Shown here: positions 30,041-42,686 of the stretch, piece after piece
Layout: each line of letters opens with the position of its first letter
How positions within the stretch are numbered: position 1 is the stretch's first letter
Assembly (NCBI RefSeq): GCF_000730565.1
Contig: NZ_BBIQ01000001.1
Coordinates: 496,001 to 560,000, forward strand
DNA length: 64,000 nucleotides
Source of the DNA: Pseudomonas fulva NBRC 16637 = DSM 17717
GTDB lineage: Bacteria > Pseudomonadota > Gammaproteobacteria > Pseudomonadales > Pseudomonadaceae
Direction: 5' to 3'
The notes under the pieces: generated by a model
What the model was told of the DNA's origin: nothing
Database searches by the model: none
The model's input: only the letters and a program-made list of their open reading frames with translations
Translations under genes and position numbers: made by a program

Positions 30041-30841
30041 TCAGGCCGTCTGATCAGCCAACTGGTCGGCCAGGCGCACGAAAGCCGCCAGGTCCAGTTG
30101 CTCGGGGCGCAGGCTACCATCCACCCCAGCGGCCTCGATGGCGGCGCTGTCGAGCAAGCCTTTAAGGGTATTGCGCAGGGTCTTGCGACGTTGGTTGAAC
30201 GCATCGCGCACCACCCGCTCAAGCAACTGCGGGTCCTTGGCCGGATGAGGCAGCACGTCGTGCGGCACCAGCCGGACGATGGCCGAGTCCACTTTCGGCG
30301 GCGGGTTGAACGCGCCGGGCCCTACGTTGAACAAGTGTTCGACGCGGCAGTGGTACTGGACCATGATCGACAGCCGACCCCAATCACCGCCCCCAGGCCC
30401 TGCGGCCATGCGCTCGACCACTTCCTTCTGCAGCATGAAGTGCATGTCGCGGATCAGGCCGGCGTGGCTGAGCAGGTGGAAGATCAGCGGGGTGGAGATG
30501 TTGTAGGGCAGGTTGCCCACCACCTTGAGGCTACGTGCCGGTACCCCCAGCTGGTTGAAGTCGAACTTCAGGGCGTCGCCTTGGTGCAGGCGGAAATTGC
30601 CGCTGCCTGCAAACTTGTGCTGCAGGATCGGCACCAGGTCCTTGTCCAGCTCCACTACATCCAGTTGCGCGCCGCTGCCCAGCAGGCCTTCGGTCAATGC
30701 GCCCTGGCCGGGGCCGATTTCAAGCAAATGCTCGCCTGGCTTGGCATTGATGGCACGCAGGATGCGGTCGATGATGCCTGCATCGTGCAGGAAGTTCTGC
30801 CCGAAACGCTTGCGCGCCCGGTGTTGGTATTGCTCGTTCAT
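30041..30841 (-). CDS. rsmA: RsmA (KsgA), 16S rRNA A1518/A1519 dimethyltransferase
   Basis: SAM-dependent methyltransferase of 266 residues that dimethylates two adenines in helix 45 of 16S rRNA late in 30S assembly. Motifs: RFGQNFLHD at the N-terminus, the SAM loop [13 protein letters not shown] near residue 41 and the catalytic NLPYNIS near residue 113. It overlaps pdxA by 4 bp. This is the ribosomal enzyme KsgA, not the RNA-binding regulator also called RsmA in Pseudomonas. Confidence 0.96.
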   Translation of the reverse strand: MNEQYQHRARKRFGQNFLHDAGIIDRILRAINAKPGEHLLEIGPGQGALTEGLLGSGAQLDVVELDKDLVPILQHKFAGSGNFRLHQGDALKFDFNQLGVPARSLKVVGNLPYNISTPLIFHLLSHAGLIRDMHFMLQKEVVERMAAGPGGGDWGRLSIMVQYHCRVEHLFNVGPGAFNPPPKVDSAIVRLVPHDVLPHPAKDPQLLERVVRDAFNQRRKTLRNTLKGLLDSAAIEAAGVDGSLRPEQLDLAAFVRLADQLADQTA

Positions 30842-31827
30842 GGTCGGTTCTCGGCCATCTGGTAGGCGGTGTCCAGGGCAACGCGCAGGCTGCCGGTATC
30901 GACCTTGCCGGTGCCGGCCAGGTCCAGGGCCGTGCCATGATCAACCGAGGTACGGATGATCGGCAGGCCCAGCGTGACATTGACCGCAGCGCCGAAGCCC
31001 TTGTACTTGAGGACGGGGAGCCCTTGGTCGTGGTACATCGCCAGCACCGCGTCGCAGTGCTCCAGATATTTGGGGGTAAACAGGGTATCGGCCGGCAGTG
31101 GCCCGCGCAGGTCCATGCCTTCGGCACGTAGACGGGTCAGGGTAGGCTCGATGATGTCGATTTCCTCGCGGCCCAGATGGCCACCTTCGCCCGCATGGGG
31201 GTTCAGGCCGCATACCAGGATGCGAGGGTTGGCGATGCCGAATTTGTCGCGCATGTCGGCATGCAGAATGCGTGTCACGCGCTCGATGCGCTCGGCAGTA
31301 ATGGCCTCGGCGATGTCACGCAGCGGCAGGTGGGTGGTGACCAGGGCGACGCGCAGGCCGTGGGTGGCCAGCATCATTACCACTTGGGCGGTATGGGTCA
31401 GCTCAGCCAGAAATTCGGTATGCCCCGAAAAAGGAATACCGCTTTCATTGATGACGCCCTTGTGCACGGGCGCTGTGATCATGCCGTCGAAATGGCCGTC
31501 CAGGCAGCCTTGTCCGGCACGGGTCAAGGTCTGCAACACGAATGGCGCATTGGCCTGGTCCAGCTGACCAGCCACCACTGGGGCAGACAGCGGCGTGTCC
31601 CACACATACAGGCTGCCGGCGGGTGCCGGTTGGCTCGGCCATTGCCCTGGCATGACAGACAGCAAGCTAACGTCCAGCCCCAGCTGGGTGGCCCGCTCGG
31701 CGAGCAGGTCACGGCTGGAGATGGCAATCAGAGGGTGGGGCTGGGCGTCGGCAGCGAGCAGCAGGCATAGGTCAGGCCCTATCCCCGCCGGCTCGCCGGG
31801 TGTGACGGCGAAGCGCAGGGGCTTCAC
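30838..31827 (-). CDS. pdxA: PdxA, 4-hydroxythreonine-4-phosphate dehydrogenase
   Basis: NAD-dependent, metal-requiring enzyme of vitamin B6 synthesis that oxidises 4-phosphohydroxy-L-threonine. The 329-residue protein opens with [15 protein letters not shown] and carries metal-binding His residues in [23 protein letters not shown] and [12 protein letters not shown]. It overlaps surA and rsmA by 4 bp each, the usual gammaproteobacterial arrangement. Confidence 0.96.
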   Translation of the reverse strand: MKPLRFAVTPGEPAGIGPDLCLLLAADAQPHPLIAISSRDLLAERATQLGLDVSLLSVMPGQWPSQPAPAGSLYVWDTPLSAPVVAGQLDQANAPFVLQTLTRAGQGCLDGHFDGMITAPVHKGVINESGIPFSGHTEFLAELTHTAQVVMMLATHGLRVALVTTHLPLRDIAEAITAERIERVTRILHADMRDKFGIANPRILVCGLNPHAGEGGHLGREEIDIIEPTLTRLRAEGMDLRGPLPADTLFTPKYLEHCDAVLAMYHDQGLPVLKYKGFGAAVNVTLGLPIIRTSVDHGTALDLAGTGKVDTGSLRVALDTAYQMAENRP

Positions 31828-33143
31828 TGAGCAGCCTGGTCAGCGCCAGGCAGCTTGATTTCAACGTAGGCTTCGTCGCGGATCTGGCGCAGCCAGGTCT
31901 GCAGCTCTTCGTCGTACTTGCGGTTGCGCAGCACACTCAGGGCTTGCTGTTCACGGGCCTGTTCGGTGCTGTCGGTAGCGCGGCGGCCCAGCACTTCCAT
32001 CACGTGCCAGCCATATTGGGTCTTGAACGGCTTGGTCACCACGCCTTGCTGGGCGTTGGCCATCTGCTCGCGGAACTCCGGCACCAGGGTGTTCGGGTCT
32101 ACCCAGTTGAGGTCACCGCCGTTGAGCGCCGAGCCCGGATCTTCCGAGAAGCTCTTGGCCAGGGTGGCAAAGTCTTCACCGTTTTCGATGCGCTCGTAGA
32201 TCTTTTCAGCCAGTTGCTGAGTGGCGGCTTCGCTGCGCACTTCACTTGGCTTGATCAGGATGTGGCGCACGTGCACCTCATCGCGCAGCACGTTCTCGCT
32301 GCCACCACGCTTTTCCTCAAGCTTGAGGATGATGAAGCCGTTGGGGATGCGAATGGGCTGGGTAATTTCACCCACCGGCATGCTGCTCAGCATCTTGGCA
32401 AAGTCCGGAGGCAGTTGACCAGCTTTGCGCCAGCCCATCTCGCCGCCTTCGAGCGCGTTCTCACTGGCCGAGTTGGCGATTGCCATCTGACCGAAGTCCG
32501 CACCTTGCTTGAGCTGCTGGTAGACATCGCCCACTTTGCGCGCAGCCTTCTGGATGTCGCTGGAGTTGGCCGCTTCCGGGGTTGGGATCAGGATGTTGGC
32601 CAGGCGGTATTCTTCGGACATCTGCATCTTGCCCATGTCCGAATTCAGGAAGTTCTTCACTTCCTGCTCCGACACCTGGATGCGCTCGGCCACCCGGCGT
32701 TGACGCACGCGGCTGATGATCATCTCGCGCTTGACCTGCTCGCGAGCATCGTCGAACGACAGGCCGTCATGGGCCAGGGCCGCGCGGAACTGGTCGATGG
32801 ACATGCCGTTGCGCTGGGCAATGGTGCCGATCGCCTGGTTCAGCTCCTCGTCGGTGATGCGGATGCCCGAGCGCTCGCCGATCTGCAGCTGCAGGTTTTC
32901 GACGATCAGGCGTTCCAGCACCTGCTGCTGCAGGGCGCCGCTGGGCGGCACGCTGCCGCCGCGCTTGGCGATGGTCTGCTGAACTTCCCGCACGCGCTGG
33001 TCCAGTTGGCTTTGCATGACCACGTCGTTGTCGACGATGGCCACCACCCGATCAAGCGGTTGCACCGCGGCATGCACCGCGCCACTCAGCAAAGCGACGC
33101 CCAGCAGCACTGGGCGCAGTCGATCAATAAGCTTGTTCTTCAC
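31824..33143 (-). CDS. surA: SurA, periplasmic chaperone/peptidyl-prolyl isomerase
   Basis: Periplasmic chaperone for outer-membrane proteins, about 439 residues. A signal peptide ([18 protein letters not shown]) is followed by the SurA N-terminal domain ([17 protein letters not shown]) and two parvulin domains; the second opens [13 protein letters not shown] took the GTG at 33143 (then KNKLIDRL); the GTG at 33149 has a better-spaced AAGG and is equally possible. The start lies inside the lptD 3' end (20 bp overlap), coupling the chaperone to LptD, one of its known clients. Confidence 0.93.
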   Translation of the reverse strand: MKNKLIDRLRPVLLGVALLSGAVHAAVQPLDRVVAIVDNDVVMQSQLDQRVREVQQTIAKRGGSVPPSGALQQQVLERLIVENLQLQIGERSGIRITDEELNQAIGTIAQRNGMSIDQFRAALAHDGLSFDDAREQVKREMIISRVRQRRVAERIQVSEQEVKNFLNSDMGKMQMSEEYRLANILIPTPEAANSSDIQKAARKVGDVYQQLKQGADFGQMAIANSASENALEGGEMGWRKAGQLPPDFAKMLSSMPVGEITQPIRIPNGFIILKLEEKRGGSENVLRDEVHVRHILIKPSEVRSEAATQQLAEKIYERIENGEDFATLAKSFSEDPGSALNGGDLNWVDPNTLVPEFREQMANAQQGVVTKPFKTQYGWHVMEVLGRRATDSTEQAREQQALSVLRNRKYDEELQTWLRQIRDEAYVEIKLPGADQAAQ

Positions 33144-35934
33144 GTTCACGGTAACCTTGAATGCCTTGGCCGAGGAAGGATTCGACCTTGTTGCCAACGA
33201 CGCCGCCGAGGCCCTTGAGAACGACCTGCAGGAATACACCATGGTCGCCTTTTTCGTTCTGCGGCAGTGCCTGGCTGAAGTCGTCGAAGTCGAGCCAGTA
33301 ACGGTTGATCAAGCGCAGCTTCCAGCAGCAGTTGTCGTACTCGAAACCGCCCATGGCTTCCAGGGTGCGGTTACGGTTGTAGTCATGCTGCCAGCGAGCG
33401 ATGACGCTCCACTGCGGGACGATCGGCCAGATGACCGAGAAGTCGTGCTGCTGGATCTTGTAGTAGTCCTTGATGTAGTTCGGGCTACCCGGGGTGCCGT
33501 AGTCGCCACCACCCACTTTCCACGTACCGGTGGCCGAGTCGTAGGCGATGGTGTCGTTACGGTAGCGATAACCGAGGTTGACGATCTTGTTCGGGTTGTC
33601 TTCAGGCTGGTAGTGGAACATTGCACTGCCCGAGCGGGTGCTGTGACTGTCCGGGTCCCAGTTGAAGTCCGAATTGAAGCGCCAGTCGCGGTTGAAGTAG
33701 TAGTTGTACACCAGCGCGTACGGCGAGACGTCCGACTGCGAGTCCTGGCGGTCACGGTAGTCGAGGCCCGGCAACTGGACCTTGCGGTCCTTGAAGTAGT
33801 AGGCCTGGCCGATGCTGAAGTTCTGGCGCTCGAAGCCATTGTCTTCGATCCAGCGGGTGGTCACGCCCAGCGAGAGCTTGTTCTCGTCGCCGATGCGGTC
33901 GCTACCGCTGAAGCGGTTGTCACGGAACAGCGAGTCATAGCTGAACAGCGTCTCACCGGTGTCGAACAGCGGGATGTCCTTCTGATCCTTGTAGGGAACG
34001 TTCAGGTAGTACAGGCGCGGCTCGAGGGTCTGCTTGTAGTTGTTGCCGAACAGCGAGGTGTTGCGGTCGAAGTACAGGCCGCTGTCCACGCTGAAGATCG
34101 GGACGCTGCGGTTGACCGAGCTGCTGTAGCTGCCATAGGCACCAGGGTTGGCGTTGGCAAGGCGAACAGCGTCAGCCTTGCCTTGGCTATCGAGGTCAAG
34201 ATCGTACTGGGTGTAGGCATACTTCAGCTTCGGCGTCAGGTAGCCATAGCTGGCCTGCATGGGGTAGCTGATCGATGGCGCTACGTTGAGGCGCGTGCCG
34301 TTGGCCCGTTCGATACCCTGGATGTTCTGGTCCAGACGACGACCGTCGGCGCCAGCGGTGAGATCCAGATTACCGTCCTTGTCGAACACCGGGCCGTTCT
34401 TCAGGTCACGATCGAAGCGCGCCGCTTCGGTTTCGTAGGCCATGGTCAGGCCGCCCGGCTGGTACGGCAGCACACCGTTGAGGGTGATCTGCGGCAGGCG
34501 GTCGTAAGGCGTGATCTGCGAGATGGTCGCTGCCTCGTAGGCATGCACGTTCAACCGCGCGGTGTAGCTGTCGCCGCGATAGGTCAGGGCGCCCTGCTGA
34601 TCGAGGAAGTCCTTGTTCTCGACGCCGATCTGGTCCGACTCAAGGTCCTGGAAGTAGAACGGGTCGCTGATGTCGGTGTAGTTCACCTCGGTCATCAGGC
34701 GCTCGTTCAGGCCACCCTTGTGCTGCCAGTTGACCATGTAGCGCTGGTCTTTGTAGTCGGTCTGGTCCTTGCGCTCGTCGCTCTTGTCGTTGAGGTAGGC
34801 GCCGCCGAACTGGCCTTCGCTCGAAGGCGTCAGGTAGCGGAACTCGCCTTCCATCAACAGGCCACGCTTGGTCATGTAGCGCGGGTACAACGTGGCGTCG
34901 TAGTTGGGCGCCAGGTTGAAGTAGTACGGGGTGACCAGCATGAAGCCAGTGTCGCTGCTGGTGCTGAACGACGGCGGCAGGAAGCCGGACTGGCGGCGGT
35001 CGTCGATCGGGAAGTAGATGTACGGTGTGTAGAACACCGGGAAATCCTTGACCCGCAGCGTGACGTTGGTGGCAGTGCCGAACCCGGTGGCCGGGTTGAG
35101 GGTGATGTTGTTGCCCTTGAGCTGCCAGGCGTTGCTGCCCGGTTCGCAGGTGGTGTACGTACCGTCCTTGAGGCGGATGATGGCGTTCTCACCGCGCTTG
35201 GCGTACAGGGCACTGCCGCGAATGTGCGACTTGTGCATCACGTATTCGGCGTTGTCGACCTGGGCTTCGCCGGTGTCGAGCTGGATCTGCGCCTGGTCAC
35301 CGACGACCAGCGAGCCGTTGTCACGGATCTTGACGTTGCCCTTGAGCTCGCCACGGTTCTCGGCCTGATACAGGTTGGCCTCGTCGGCCTGGGCCTGCAT
35401 GCTGCCCTGGCGCATGACCACGTCACCGGCCAGGGTCGCAATCTGCTGCTCCTGTTGGTACTTGGATACCTTGGCGTTGATGTAGGTCGGCGACTCGTCC
35501 TTGGGCGTGGTGTCCGCCATGCCGGGGCGCAGCGGCTCGACATAGGCACCGCCGCAGTACGGGCCGGTTTCGGCCAGCTGCGCGGCGGTCAGCTTGTCAC
35601 GCGGGACCCAGTCCAGGTGGCTGTAGTCCTCGCTGCGCGACTTCAGCCCACGGCCCTTGGCCTCGGTGACCAGCATCGGCCGGTCGGCCTCGGCTTCACC
35701 CGTCGCTTCGGTGCCGGTACCGCCAGCAGCGGCGGCACCCTCGTGCACCGGGCGCGGTGGCAGGTTGGTGACGGCGGTTTTGGGCTTGCAGTCCCAACCA
35801 CCGGAGGCGGACACTTGGCAGTCGAATTGTTCGGCTGCCATGACGTGCGACATGGCCAGAGGTTGCAGGGCCAGCAGACTGCCGGTGACGAGCAACGGAA
35901 ACTTTCTACGAAACGCGGGGGATTTCAATGCCAT
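33124..35934 (-). CDS. lptD: LptD, LPS-assembly outer-membrane protein
   Basis: Outer-membrane translocon that with LptE inserts LPS in the outer leaflet. About 936 residues: a signal peptide ([18 protein letters not shown]), a periplasmic beta-jellyroll OstA domain near residues 130-260, and a large C-terminal beta barrel. Two adjacent Cys in YDNCCWKL near the C-terminus and further Cys near the N-terminus (FDCQ, WDCKP, PYCGG) fit the disulfide pattern needed for LptD function. ATG at 35934 gives the usual [13 protein letters not shown] start; 35985 is the longer alternative. First gene of the lptD-surA-pdxA-rsmA operon. Confidence 0.95.
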   Translation of the reverse strand: MALKSPAFRRKFPLLVTGSLLALQPLAMSHVMAAEQFDCQVSASGGWDCKPKTAVTNLPPRPVHEGAAAAGGTGTEATGEAEADRPMLVTEAKGRGLKSRSEDYSHLDWVPRDKLTAAQLAETGPYCGGAYVEPLRPGMADTTPKDESPTYINAKVSKYQQEQQIATLAGDVVMRQGSMQAQADEANLYQAENRGELKGNVKIRDNGSLVVGDQAQIQLDTGEAQVDNAEYVMHKSHIRGSALYAKRGENAIIRLKDGTYTTCEPGSNAWQLKGNNITLNPATGFGTATNVTLRVKDFPVFYTPYIYFPIDDRRQSGFLPPSFSTSSDTGFMLVTPYYFNLAPNYDATLYPRYMTKRGLLMEGEFRYLTPSSEGQFGGAYLNDKSDERKDQTDYKDQRYMVNWQHKGGLNERLMTEVNYTDISDPFYFQDLESDQIGVENKDFLDQQGALTYRGDSYTARLNVHAYEAATISQITPYDRLPQITLNGVLPYQPGGLTMAYETEAARFDRDLKNGPVFDKDGNLDLTAGADGRRLDQNIQGIERANGTRLNVAPSISYPMQASYGYLTPKLKYAYTQYDLDLDSQGKADAVRLANANPGAYGSYSSSVNRSVPIFSVDSGLYFDRNTSLFGNNYKQTLEPRLYYLNVPYKDQKDIPLFDTGETLFSYDSLFRDNRFSGSDRIGDENKLSLGVTTRWIEDNGFERQNFSIGQAYYFKDRKVQLPGLDYRDRQDSQSDVSPYALVYNYYFNRDWRFNSDFNWDPDSHSTRSGSAMFHYQPEDNPNKIVNLGYRYRNDTIAYDSATGTWKVGGGDYGTPGSPNYIKDYYKIQQHDFSVIWPIVPQWSVIARWQHDYNRNRTLEAMGGFEYDNCCWKLRLINRYWLDFDDFSQALPQNEKGDHGVFLQVVLKGLGGVVGNKVESFLGQGIQGYREREEQAY

Positions 35935-36064
35935 CTTATTAGTCCGGGCTTCCTGCGTGCCATCTGCCCGCGTGTGGGGCCGCACGCCTCTCGATGGTCT
36001 GAAAAAGATGCTGGATAATAAAGCATGACCCGCTTGACGGCTAGGGCCGTCGGAGACCCTTGTA

Positions 36065-37752
<1,688 letters not shown>

Positions 37753-37753
37753 G

Positions 37754-38521
37754 ATGTGGTGGCCAGGCACGTTGATCGGGGCTGGGGCAGGGTTTGCCAT
37801 CGCCAGCATTCCGGGTGCCCTGCTCGGTGCACTGCTGGGGCAGATGATGGACCGTCACCTGCGCCTGCAAGGCTGGGACGATGTGCGCGAGCGGTTAGGC
37901 GGGCGTCCGGCGCCAAGGGACGAAGAATTGCTGTTTGTGCTGCTGGGGCGCCTGGCCAAAAGCGATGGGCGTGTGGTCGAGCAGCATATCCAGCAGGCTC
38001 GGCAGGAAATGGCCCGGCTGAACCTGGATGAAGCGGCCAGGTTGCGGGCGATCGATGCTTTCAATCGGGGCAAGGGTGGCAAGGAACGGTTGGGCAGCTA
38101 TCTGCGCCGGATCCGCCAGCAGCCTCATGCGGCCGAAGGCACCTTGCGCGCCAGCTGGCGCATGGTCTGGGCCGACGGCAAGATGGGCAACAAGGAGCGT
38201 GAGCTGCTGCTGGACTGGGGACACAAACTGGGCATGAGCCGGCGCCAGGTGCAGGCCATGTCCCAGGAGTACGAACCTCGTCGAACGGCTGGCATGGCAG
38301 GGGTCGGCATGACCTATGCGGCAGCGATGCGCCTGCTTGGCGTGGACACCGATACCGACGGCGCACTTGTCAAACAGGCTTATCGCCGACTGGTCAGTCG
38401 TCATCACCCGGACAAGCTGGCCGGCACTGGCGCCAGCGAGGCGCAGCTGCGCGAAGCCACCGAGCGAACTCGCGAGCTGCACCAGGCCTACGCGCTGATC
38501 CGTAAGCGCCGGGATCTCTAG
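37754..38521 (+). CDS. djlA: DjlA-type TerB/J-domain co-chaperone
   Basis: A 255-residue protein with an N-terminal membrane span (LIGAGAGFAIASIPGALLGALL), a TerB-like helical middle (about residues 55-165) and a C-terminal J domain. The HPD tripeptide needed to stimulate DnaK is in SRHHPDKLAG. This order matches DjlA, an inner-membrane type III DnaJ protein. The ATG at 37754 follows the murU stop directly; a longer frame from 37667 overlaps murU and adds unrelated residues. Confidence 0.9.
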   Translation: MWWPGTLIGAGAGFAIASIPGALLGALLGQMMDRHLRLQGWDDVRERLGGRPAPRDEELLFVLLGRLAKSDGRVVEQHIQQARQEMARLNLDEAARLRAIDAFNRGKGGKERLGSYLRRIRQQPHAAEGTLRASWRMVWADGKMGNKERELLLDWGHKLGMSRRQVQAMSQEYEPRRTAGMAGVGMTYAAAMRLLGVDTDTDGALVKQAYRRLVSRHHPDKLAGTGASEAQLREATERTRELHQAYALIRKRRDL

Positions 38522-38563
38522 CCGGCACCGAGCGCCGGCAGTGATCCTGCCCTGCCTGCGAAA

Positions 38564-39562
38564 TCAGGGCTGCATCCAGCCCCGCACGCGACGAAACAAC
38601 TGTTCCTGGTCGGCGGCCTGATTGCCCGGCATGGCGATCAGGGACAACTGGCGGTATTGACTGTCTTTCTGCCGCTTGCTGGCCTGCAGGCGCTGCATCG
38701 CAGCGTTACGGTCTGCGCTGCGGGTCACGTAGTAGATGTCGGCCGTGGGCACTTTCAGGGTAGGCGTCAGGCTTTCCAGGTCATGCTCGACGCGGGCAGG
38801 GGTCTGGGCGGCCACCATGACCAGCTTCTGCACCTCTGGCGGCTGCTTTTCGCTCAGGTAACGGGCTGCCCAGTAGGCGCCGCTGCCATGACCGATCAAC
38901 ACGATACTGCGAGCATTGTGTTGCTGGGCGAACGCGACGGCGGCGTCCAGGCGGGCGAAAATGCGCTCGGCATCGGCAGGGTCGGCCTGCTGGCTGGCGG
39001 CTTCGGCGTCGGTGCCTTGAGCCGCTTCGGGCTCGGCAGCGGTGGCTTGCGCCACGTTGGCGTTGGCGTCGGCAGGTTCGTCCTTGGCAGGCGCCGTTTG
39101 CCCATCGGCCTGAGCAGGCGCGGTGGCAGGCTTGGTTTCCACACGTGCCAATGGGCTGTCGAGCAGCAGGTCAGGCAGGCTCACGCTCAGGCTGTGCCAG
39201 CCCACATCCGGAAATTTCTGGCGCAGCGGGCCCACGGCGTTGGGCCAGTCTGCCGTTTCGCCAGCACCCGGCACGATGATCACCGCGCCCTGTGGGTCGC
39301 TGTCGTTGGCGGCCTTCCACAACGCAAGGAAACTGTCAGTACCGGCTTGCAGGGTTTGCTGCTCGGCCTTGGGCACGCGGCGTTCGAGTGCCTGGGCGTC
39401 CTCCTGGCTGCGCTCGAGCAGGGGCGGGCGCGAGGGCGCAGCTTCGGTGGCTGCCGGCGCTTTCTCAGGCGGGGTCGCCGGTGCGTCGTCAGCCAGCGCA
39501 GCCACAGGAAGGAGCGAGACCAGGCAGCACATTGCCAGCGTCGTGCGATAGAGTGTGAACAT
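38564..39562 (-). CDS. DUF3530 family secreted alpha/beta-hydrolase-like protein
   Basis: A 332-residue exported protein. The signal peptide ends at VAALA-DD. The remainder looks like a short alpha/beta hydrolase: VIIVPGAGETADWP early on and a nucleophile-elbow-like IGHGSGAYWA with Ser227, although the strict GxSxG pattern is not met. Residues 142-198 are a low-complexity Ala/Glu/Asp/Gln insert in the middle of the fold. Substrate unknown. It is divergent from the sensor kinase gene and convergent with djlA. Confidence 0.75.
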   Translation of the reverse strand: MFTLYRTTLAMCCLVSLLPVAALADDAPATPPEKAPAATEAAPSRPPLLERSQEDAQALERRVPKAEQQTLQAGTDSFLALWKAANDSDPQGAVIIVPGAGETADWPNAVGPLRQKFPDVGWHSLSVSLPDLLLDSPLARVETKPATAPAQADGQTAPAKDEPADANANVAQATAAEPEAAQGTDAEAASQQADPADAERIFARLDAAVAFAQQHNARSIVLIGHGSGAYWAARYLSEKQPPEVQKLVMVAAQTPARVEHDLESLTPTLKVPTADIYYVTRSADRNAAMQRLQASKRQKDSQYRQLSLIAMPGNQAADQEQLFRRVRGWMQP

Positions 39563-39657
39563 GTCTCAACCCAAGGCAAGAATGATACCGGCAGCGTAAT
39601 GGTATTTGCCCGTTACGGCCACGGTCGATGGCCGCCCCTATGTGGACGAACGTGTAG

Positions 39658-42060
39658 ATGAAGCGATTGCATCGCCTGTTGATGATCGGCTGCCTGTGGC
39701 TGCCGCTGATGGCCGTGGCAAGGCCTGAGGCGGTGCCAGAGGTCGCGCTGGAGCCGACGCAGCAACAGTGGCTCGACACCCACCGCAGCCTGCGCGTTGG
39801 GTTGGTACTGCAAGCCCCCTATGCCCAGTTCGACCGCCGCCTGCAGCAACTGTACGGCGCTAACGTGGAGCTGGTGAGCAGCTTGGCCAAGGTGCTGCAT
39901 CTGGACCTCACGTGGCGCCATTATCCAGACCAGGCCAGTCTCGAACGGGCCTTGCAGGCAGGGGAGATCGACTTCGCACCAGGCTTGACTCAGACACCGG
40001 CCACGTTGCGCCTGTGGTTGTTCAGCGACCCCTACATGCGCGTGCCGCAGCTGATCGTTGGGCCACGCAACGCGGCGCTGGGCGTTGAGCTGGAGAAACT
40101 GGACGCAGCCCAGCGCGTGGCCGTGCGCATGCCAGGGGCACTGGCCAACTACCTGCGTGCCAACTACGGCAACCTGAACCTGCAGGGAGTGCCGAACGAC
40201 CGTGAAGCCTTGCAACTGGTGGTCGGAGGGCAGGCCAGCTATGCCGTCCTGGACGAGGCCCAACTGAGTCGCCTGTCCCGTGAAAGCGAGTTCAGCGAAC
40301 TGGCGGTCGTGGGGGATATCGGCCTGCCGCAACTGCTGCGCATGGGTTCTCGGCCAGACTGGCCACGGTTGGCCGAGGTGTTGGAGCGTGGCTTGCAGGC
40401 ATTGCCGGCCAAGGAACTGGAACAGCTGCATCAGCGCTGGTTGCAGCCCAGGTACTCCAGGATCAGCGAGTCGCCAGGGTTCTGGCAAAACCTGGCCTTG
40501 TTGCTGGGGCTGTTGCTGATCTGCGCATTGATCACCTTGGTATGGCAGCGCCGCCAGCAGAGTCAGCTGGAGCGCAGCCTGTTGGCCACCCGTGAGCGAC
40601 TGGTAGAGCGGCATGCGCGCGATGAAGCCTCGCGCCTGAGTCAGTTCGCCATCGATCAGAGCACCGTGGGTATTCTGTGGGTCAATTGGGACAGCCATGT
40701 GCGCTATGCCAACCCGGCCGCTGAGCGCATGCTGGGCTATGGCGAAGGCGCCTTGCTGGAAAGGCCTTTGGGAGACTTCGAACCCTCGCTGAGCATGGAA
40801 CGCTGGCTGGACCTGTGGAAAGGCGCGCGTTCAGGCGACAGCGGTGCCGGGCAGTTCGAAACCCGATGCCTGCGTGCTGACGGTTGCCTGCTGCCGGTGG
40901 AGCTGTCATTGAGTTTCCTGCGATTTCGCGATGCCGAATACCTGGTGGTGTACATGGCTGATGTCACCGAGCGCCATCGCGCCACGGCTGCCTTGCGCGA
41001 AAGCGAGGCACGCCTCAAGGGGATCGCTGGCAACGTGCCAGGGTTGGTGTTTCGCCTGGAGCGGGACCCGGCTGAAAAGGGGCTTGAATTTCCCTATGTC
41101 AGCGAGGGGAGTGAGGCATTGGTGGGTTATACGCCTGGCGAGATCCAGCACCCACAGATGGGGCTGCGCAACCTGGTGCACCCCGACGACCGCGCCGATT
41201 ATCACCGGGTGCAGGACCTGGCGCTGGCCAATGAGCAGGACTGGGCCTGGCAGAGGCGCATCCTGACGCGTCAGGGCGAGCAACGCTGGGCCGACATCAA
41301 GGCCAGCACCCGGCGCCTGGGTAATGGCCAACTGGTCTGGGATGGGGTGGTCTGGGACATCACCCAGGGCAAGCGCGCCGAGCAGGCCCTGGCCCGTTCC
41401 CAGGAGCAACTGCGCGAACTTTCGGCGCACCTGGAAAGCGTGCGCGAGGAGGAAAAAGCCCGAATCGCCCGCGAGGTGCACGATGAGTTGGGCCAGATGC
41501 TGACCGTGCTCAAACTCGAAGTGTCCATGTGCGAACTGGCCTTTGCCGAACTGGACCCCGGCCTCAATGAGCGGCTGACGACCATGAAGCGTCTGATCAG
41601 CCAGCTGTTTCAGCTGGTACGCGATGTCGCCACCGCGCTGCGCCCGCCCATTCTGGATGCGGGGATTGCCTCGGCCATCGAGTGGCAAGCCCGACGCTTC
41701 GAGGCGCGCACCCAGATTCCTTGCCTGGTGCAGGTTCCTGACCAGCTGCCGGCATTGAGCGACGCCCGGGCAACGGGCCTTTTCCGTATCCTTCAGGAAG
41801 CGCTCACCAATGTGATGCGCCACGCCCAGGCGCACAGCGTGGAAATCGAGCTGGTGCGCGAGGCCGGGCATTTGCGCATGACGGTCAGTGATGACGGGCA
41901 GGGTTTCTGCCCCGACCAGCCGCGCCCCAGCTCCTTTGGCCTGGTCGGGATGCGCGAGCGGGTATTGATGATGGGCGGCAGCATGGTGCTGCACAGTGAG
42001 CCCGGCGACGGCACGCGCTTGAGCGTAGCCATTGCCCTAGAGCAGGAGGAGCGAACGTGA
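39658..42060 (+). CDS. Sensor histidine kinase with periplasmic solute-binding domain
   Basis: An 800-residue hybrid receptor. A signal peptide precedes a family 3 extracellular solute-binding domain (about residues 35-265), so a small molecule is probably sensed directly in the periplasm. One membrane span (LALLLGLLLICALITLVW) leads to two PAS/PAC units and a NarL-type kinase core. The phosphoacceptor is H608 in REVHDELGQM (HisKA_3 type), followed by HATPase motifs DDGQGF and GLVGMRERV. It overlaps the response regulator by 4 bp. Ligand unknown; the downstream importer suggests a polyamine-like compound but this is inference. Confidence 0.9.
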   Translation: MKRLHRLLMIGCLWLPLMAVARPEAVPEVALEPTQQQWLDTHRSLRVGLVLQAPYAQFDRRLQQLYGANVELVSSLAKVLHLDLTWRHYPDQASLERALQAGEIDFAPGLTQTPATLRLWLFSDPYMRVPQLIVGPRNAALGVELEKLDAAQRVAVRMPGALANYLRANYGNLNLQGVPNDREALQLVVGGQASYAVLDEAQLSRLSRESEFSELAVVGDIGLPQLLRMGSRPDWPRLAEVLERGLQALPAKELEQLHQRWLQPRYSRISESPGFWQNLALLLGLLLICALITLVWQRRQQSQLERSLLATRERLVERHARDEASRLSQFAIDQSTVGILWVNWDSHVRYANPAAERMLGYGEGALLERPLGDFEPSLSMERWLDLWKGARSGDSGAGQFETRCLRADGCLLPVELSLSFLRFRDAEYLVVYMADVTERHRATAALRESEARLKGIAGNVPGLVFRLERDPAEKGLEFPYVSEGSEALVGYTPGEIQHPQMGLRNLVHPDDRADYHRVQDLALANEQDWAWQRRILTRQGEQRWADIKASTRRLGNGQLVWDGVVWDITQGKRAEQALARSQEQLRELSAHLESVREEEKARIAREVHDELGQMLTVLKLEVSMCELAFAELDPGLNERLTTMKRLISQLFQLVRDVATALRPPILDAGIASAIEWQARRFEARTQIPCLVQVPDQLPALSDARATGLFRILQEALTNVMRHAQAHSVEIELVREAGHLRMTVSDDGQGFCPDQPRPSSFGLVGMRERVLMMGGSMVLHSEPGDGTRLSVAIALEQEERT

Positions 42061-42686
42061 TTCGAGTGCTGGTGGCCGAGGACCACACCATTGTCCGGGA
42101 GGGGATCAAGCAGTTGATCGGGCTGGCGAAGGACATGCAGGTGGTAGGGGAAGCCGCAAACGGCGAGCAGTTGCTCGATAGCCTGCGGCACATCCGGTGT
42201 GACGTGGTGCTGCTGGATATTTCTATGCCGGGCGTGAGTGGCCTGGAAGCGATCCCGCGCATCCGTGCCCTGCACGATGCGCCTGCGATCCTGATGCTGT
42301 CGATGCACGATGAGGCGCAGATGGCGGCCCGCGCCCTGAAGGCCGGCGCGGCTGGGTACGCGACCAAGGACAGCGACCCGGCCTTGTTGCTGGCGGCGAT
42401 ACGTCGGGTAGCTGGGGGCGGGCGTTACATCGATCCGGCGCTGGCCGACCGCATGGTCTTCGAAGTGGGCCTGACCGAATCCAGGCCGTTGCACACCTTG
42501 CTGTCGGAACGAGAATTTTCGGTGTTCGAACGCCTGGCCCAGGGCGCCAACGTCAATGACATCGCCCAGCAACTGGCGTTATCGAGCAAGACCATCAGCA
42601 CCCACAAGGCGCGCTTGATGCAGAAGCTGAAAGTGAATTCGCTGGCCGAGCTGGTCAAGTATGCGATGGAGCACAAGCTGATCTGA
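42057..42686 (+). CDS. NarL/FixJ-type response regulator
   Basis: A 209-residue regulator with a receiver domain and a LuxR-type DNA-binding domain. Acidic pocket E8/D9, phosphoacceptor D54 in VVLLDISMPG and the conserved Lys in YATKDSD are all present. The C-terminal helix-turn-helix is NDIAQQLALSSKTISTHKARLM. It is cotranscribed with the upstream kinase (4-bp overlap). A 20-bp palindrome downstream of it is its natural candidate binding site. Confidence 0.93.
   Translation: MIRVLVAEDHTIVREGIKQLIGLAKDMQVVGEAANGEQLLDSLRHIRCDVVLLDISMPGVSGLEAIPRIRALHDAPAILMLSMHDEAQMAARALKAGAAGYATKDSDPALLLAAIRRVAGGGRYIDPALADRMVFEVGLTESRPLHTLLSEREFSVFERLAQGANVNDIAQQLALSSKTISTHKARLMQKLKVNSLAELVKYAMEHKLI

Noticed and set aside
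33016..36018. 1000-residue open frame antisense to lptD and surA
   Set aside because: It is the complementary reading of two clear genes, with His/Val/Gly-rich composition typical of high-GC shadow frames and no domain.
35935..36064. Full promoter for divergent lptD and amgK
   Set aside because: TATTAT on the minus strand looks like a -10 box, and TTGACG on the plus strand like a -35 box, but neither has a partner at a proper distance.
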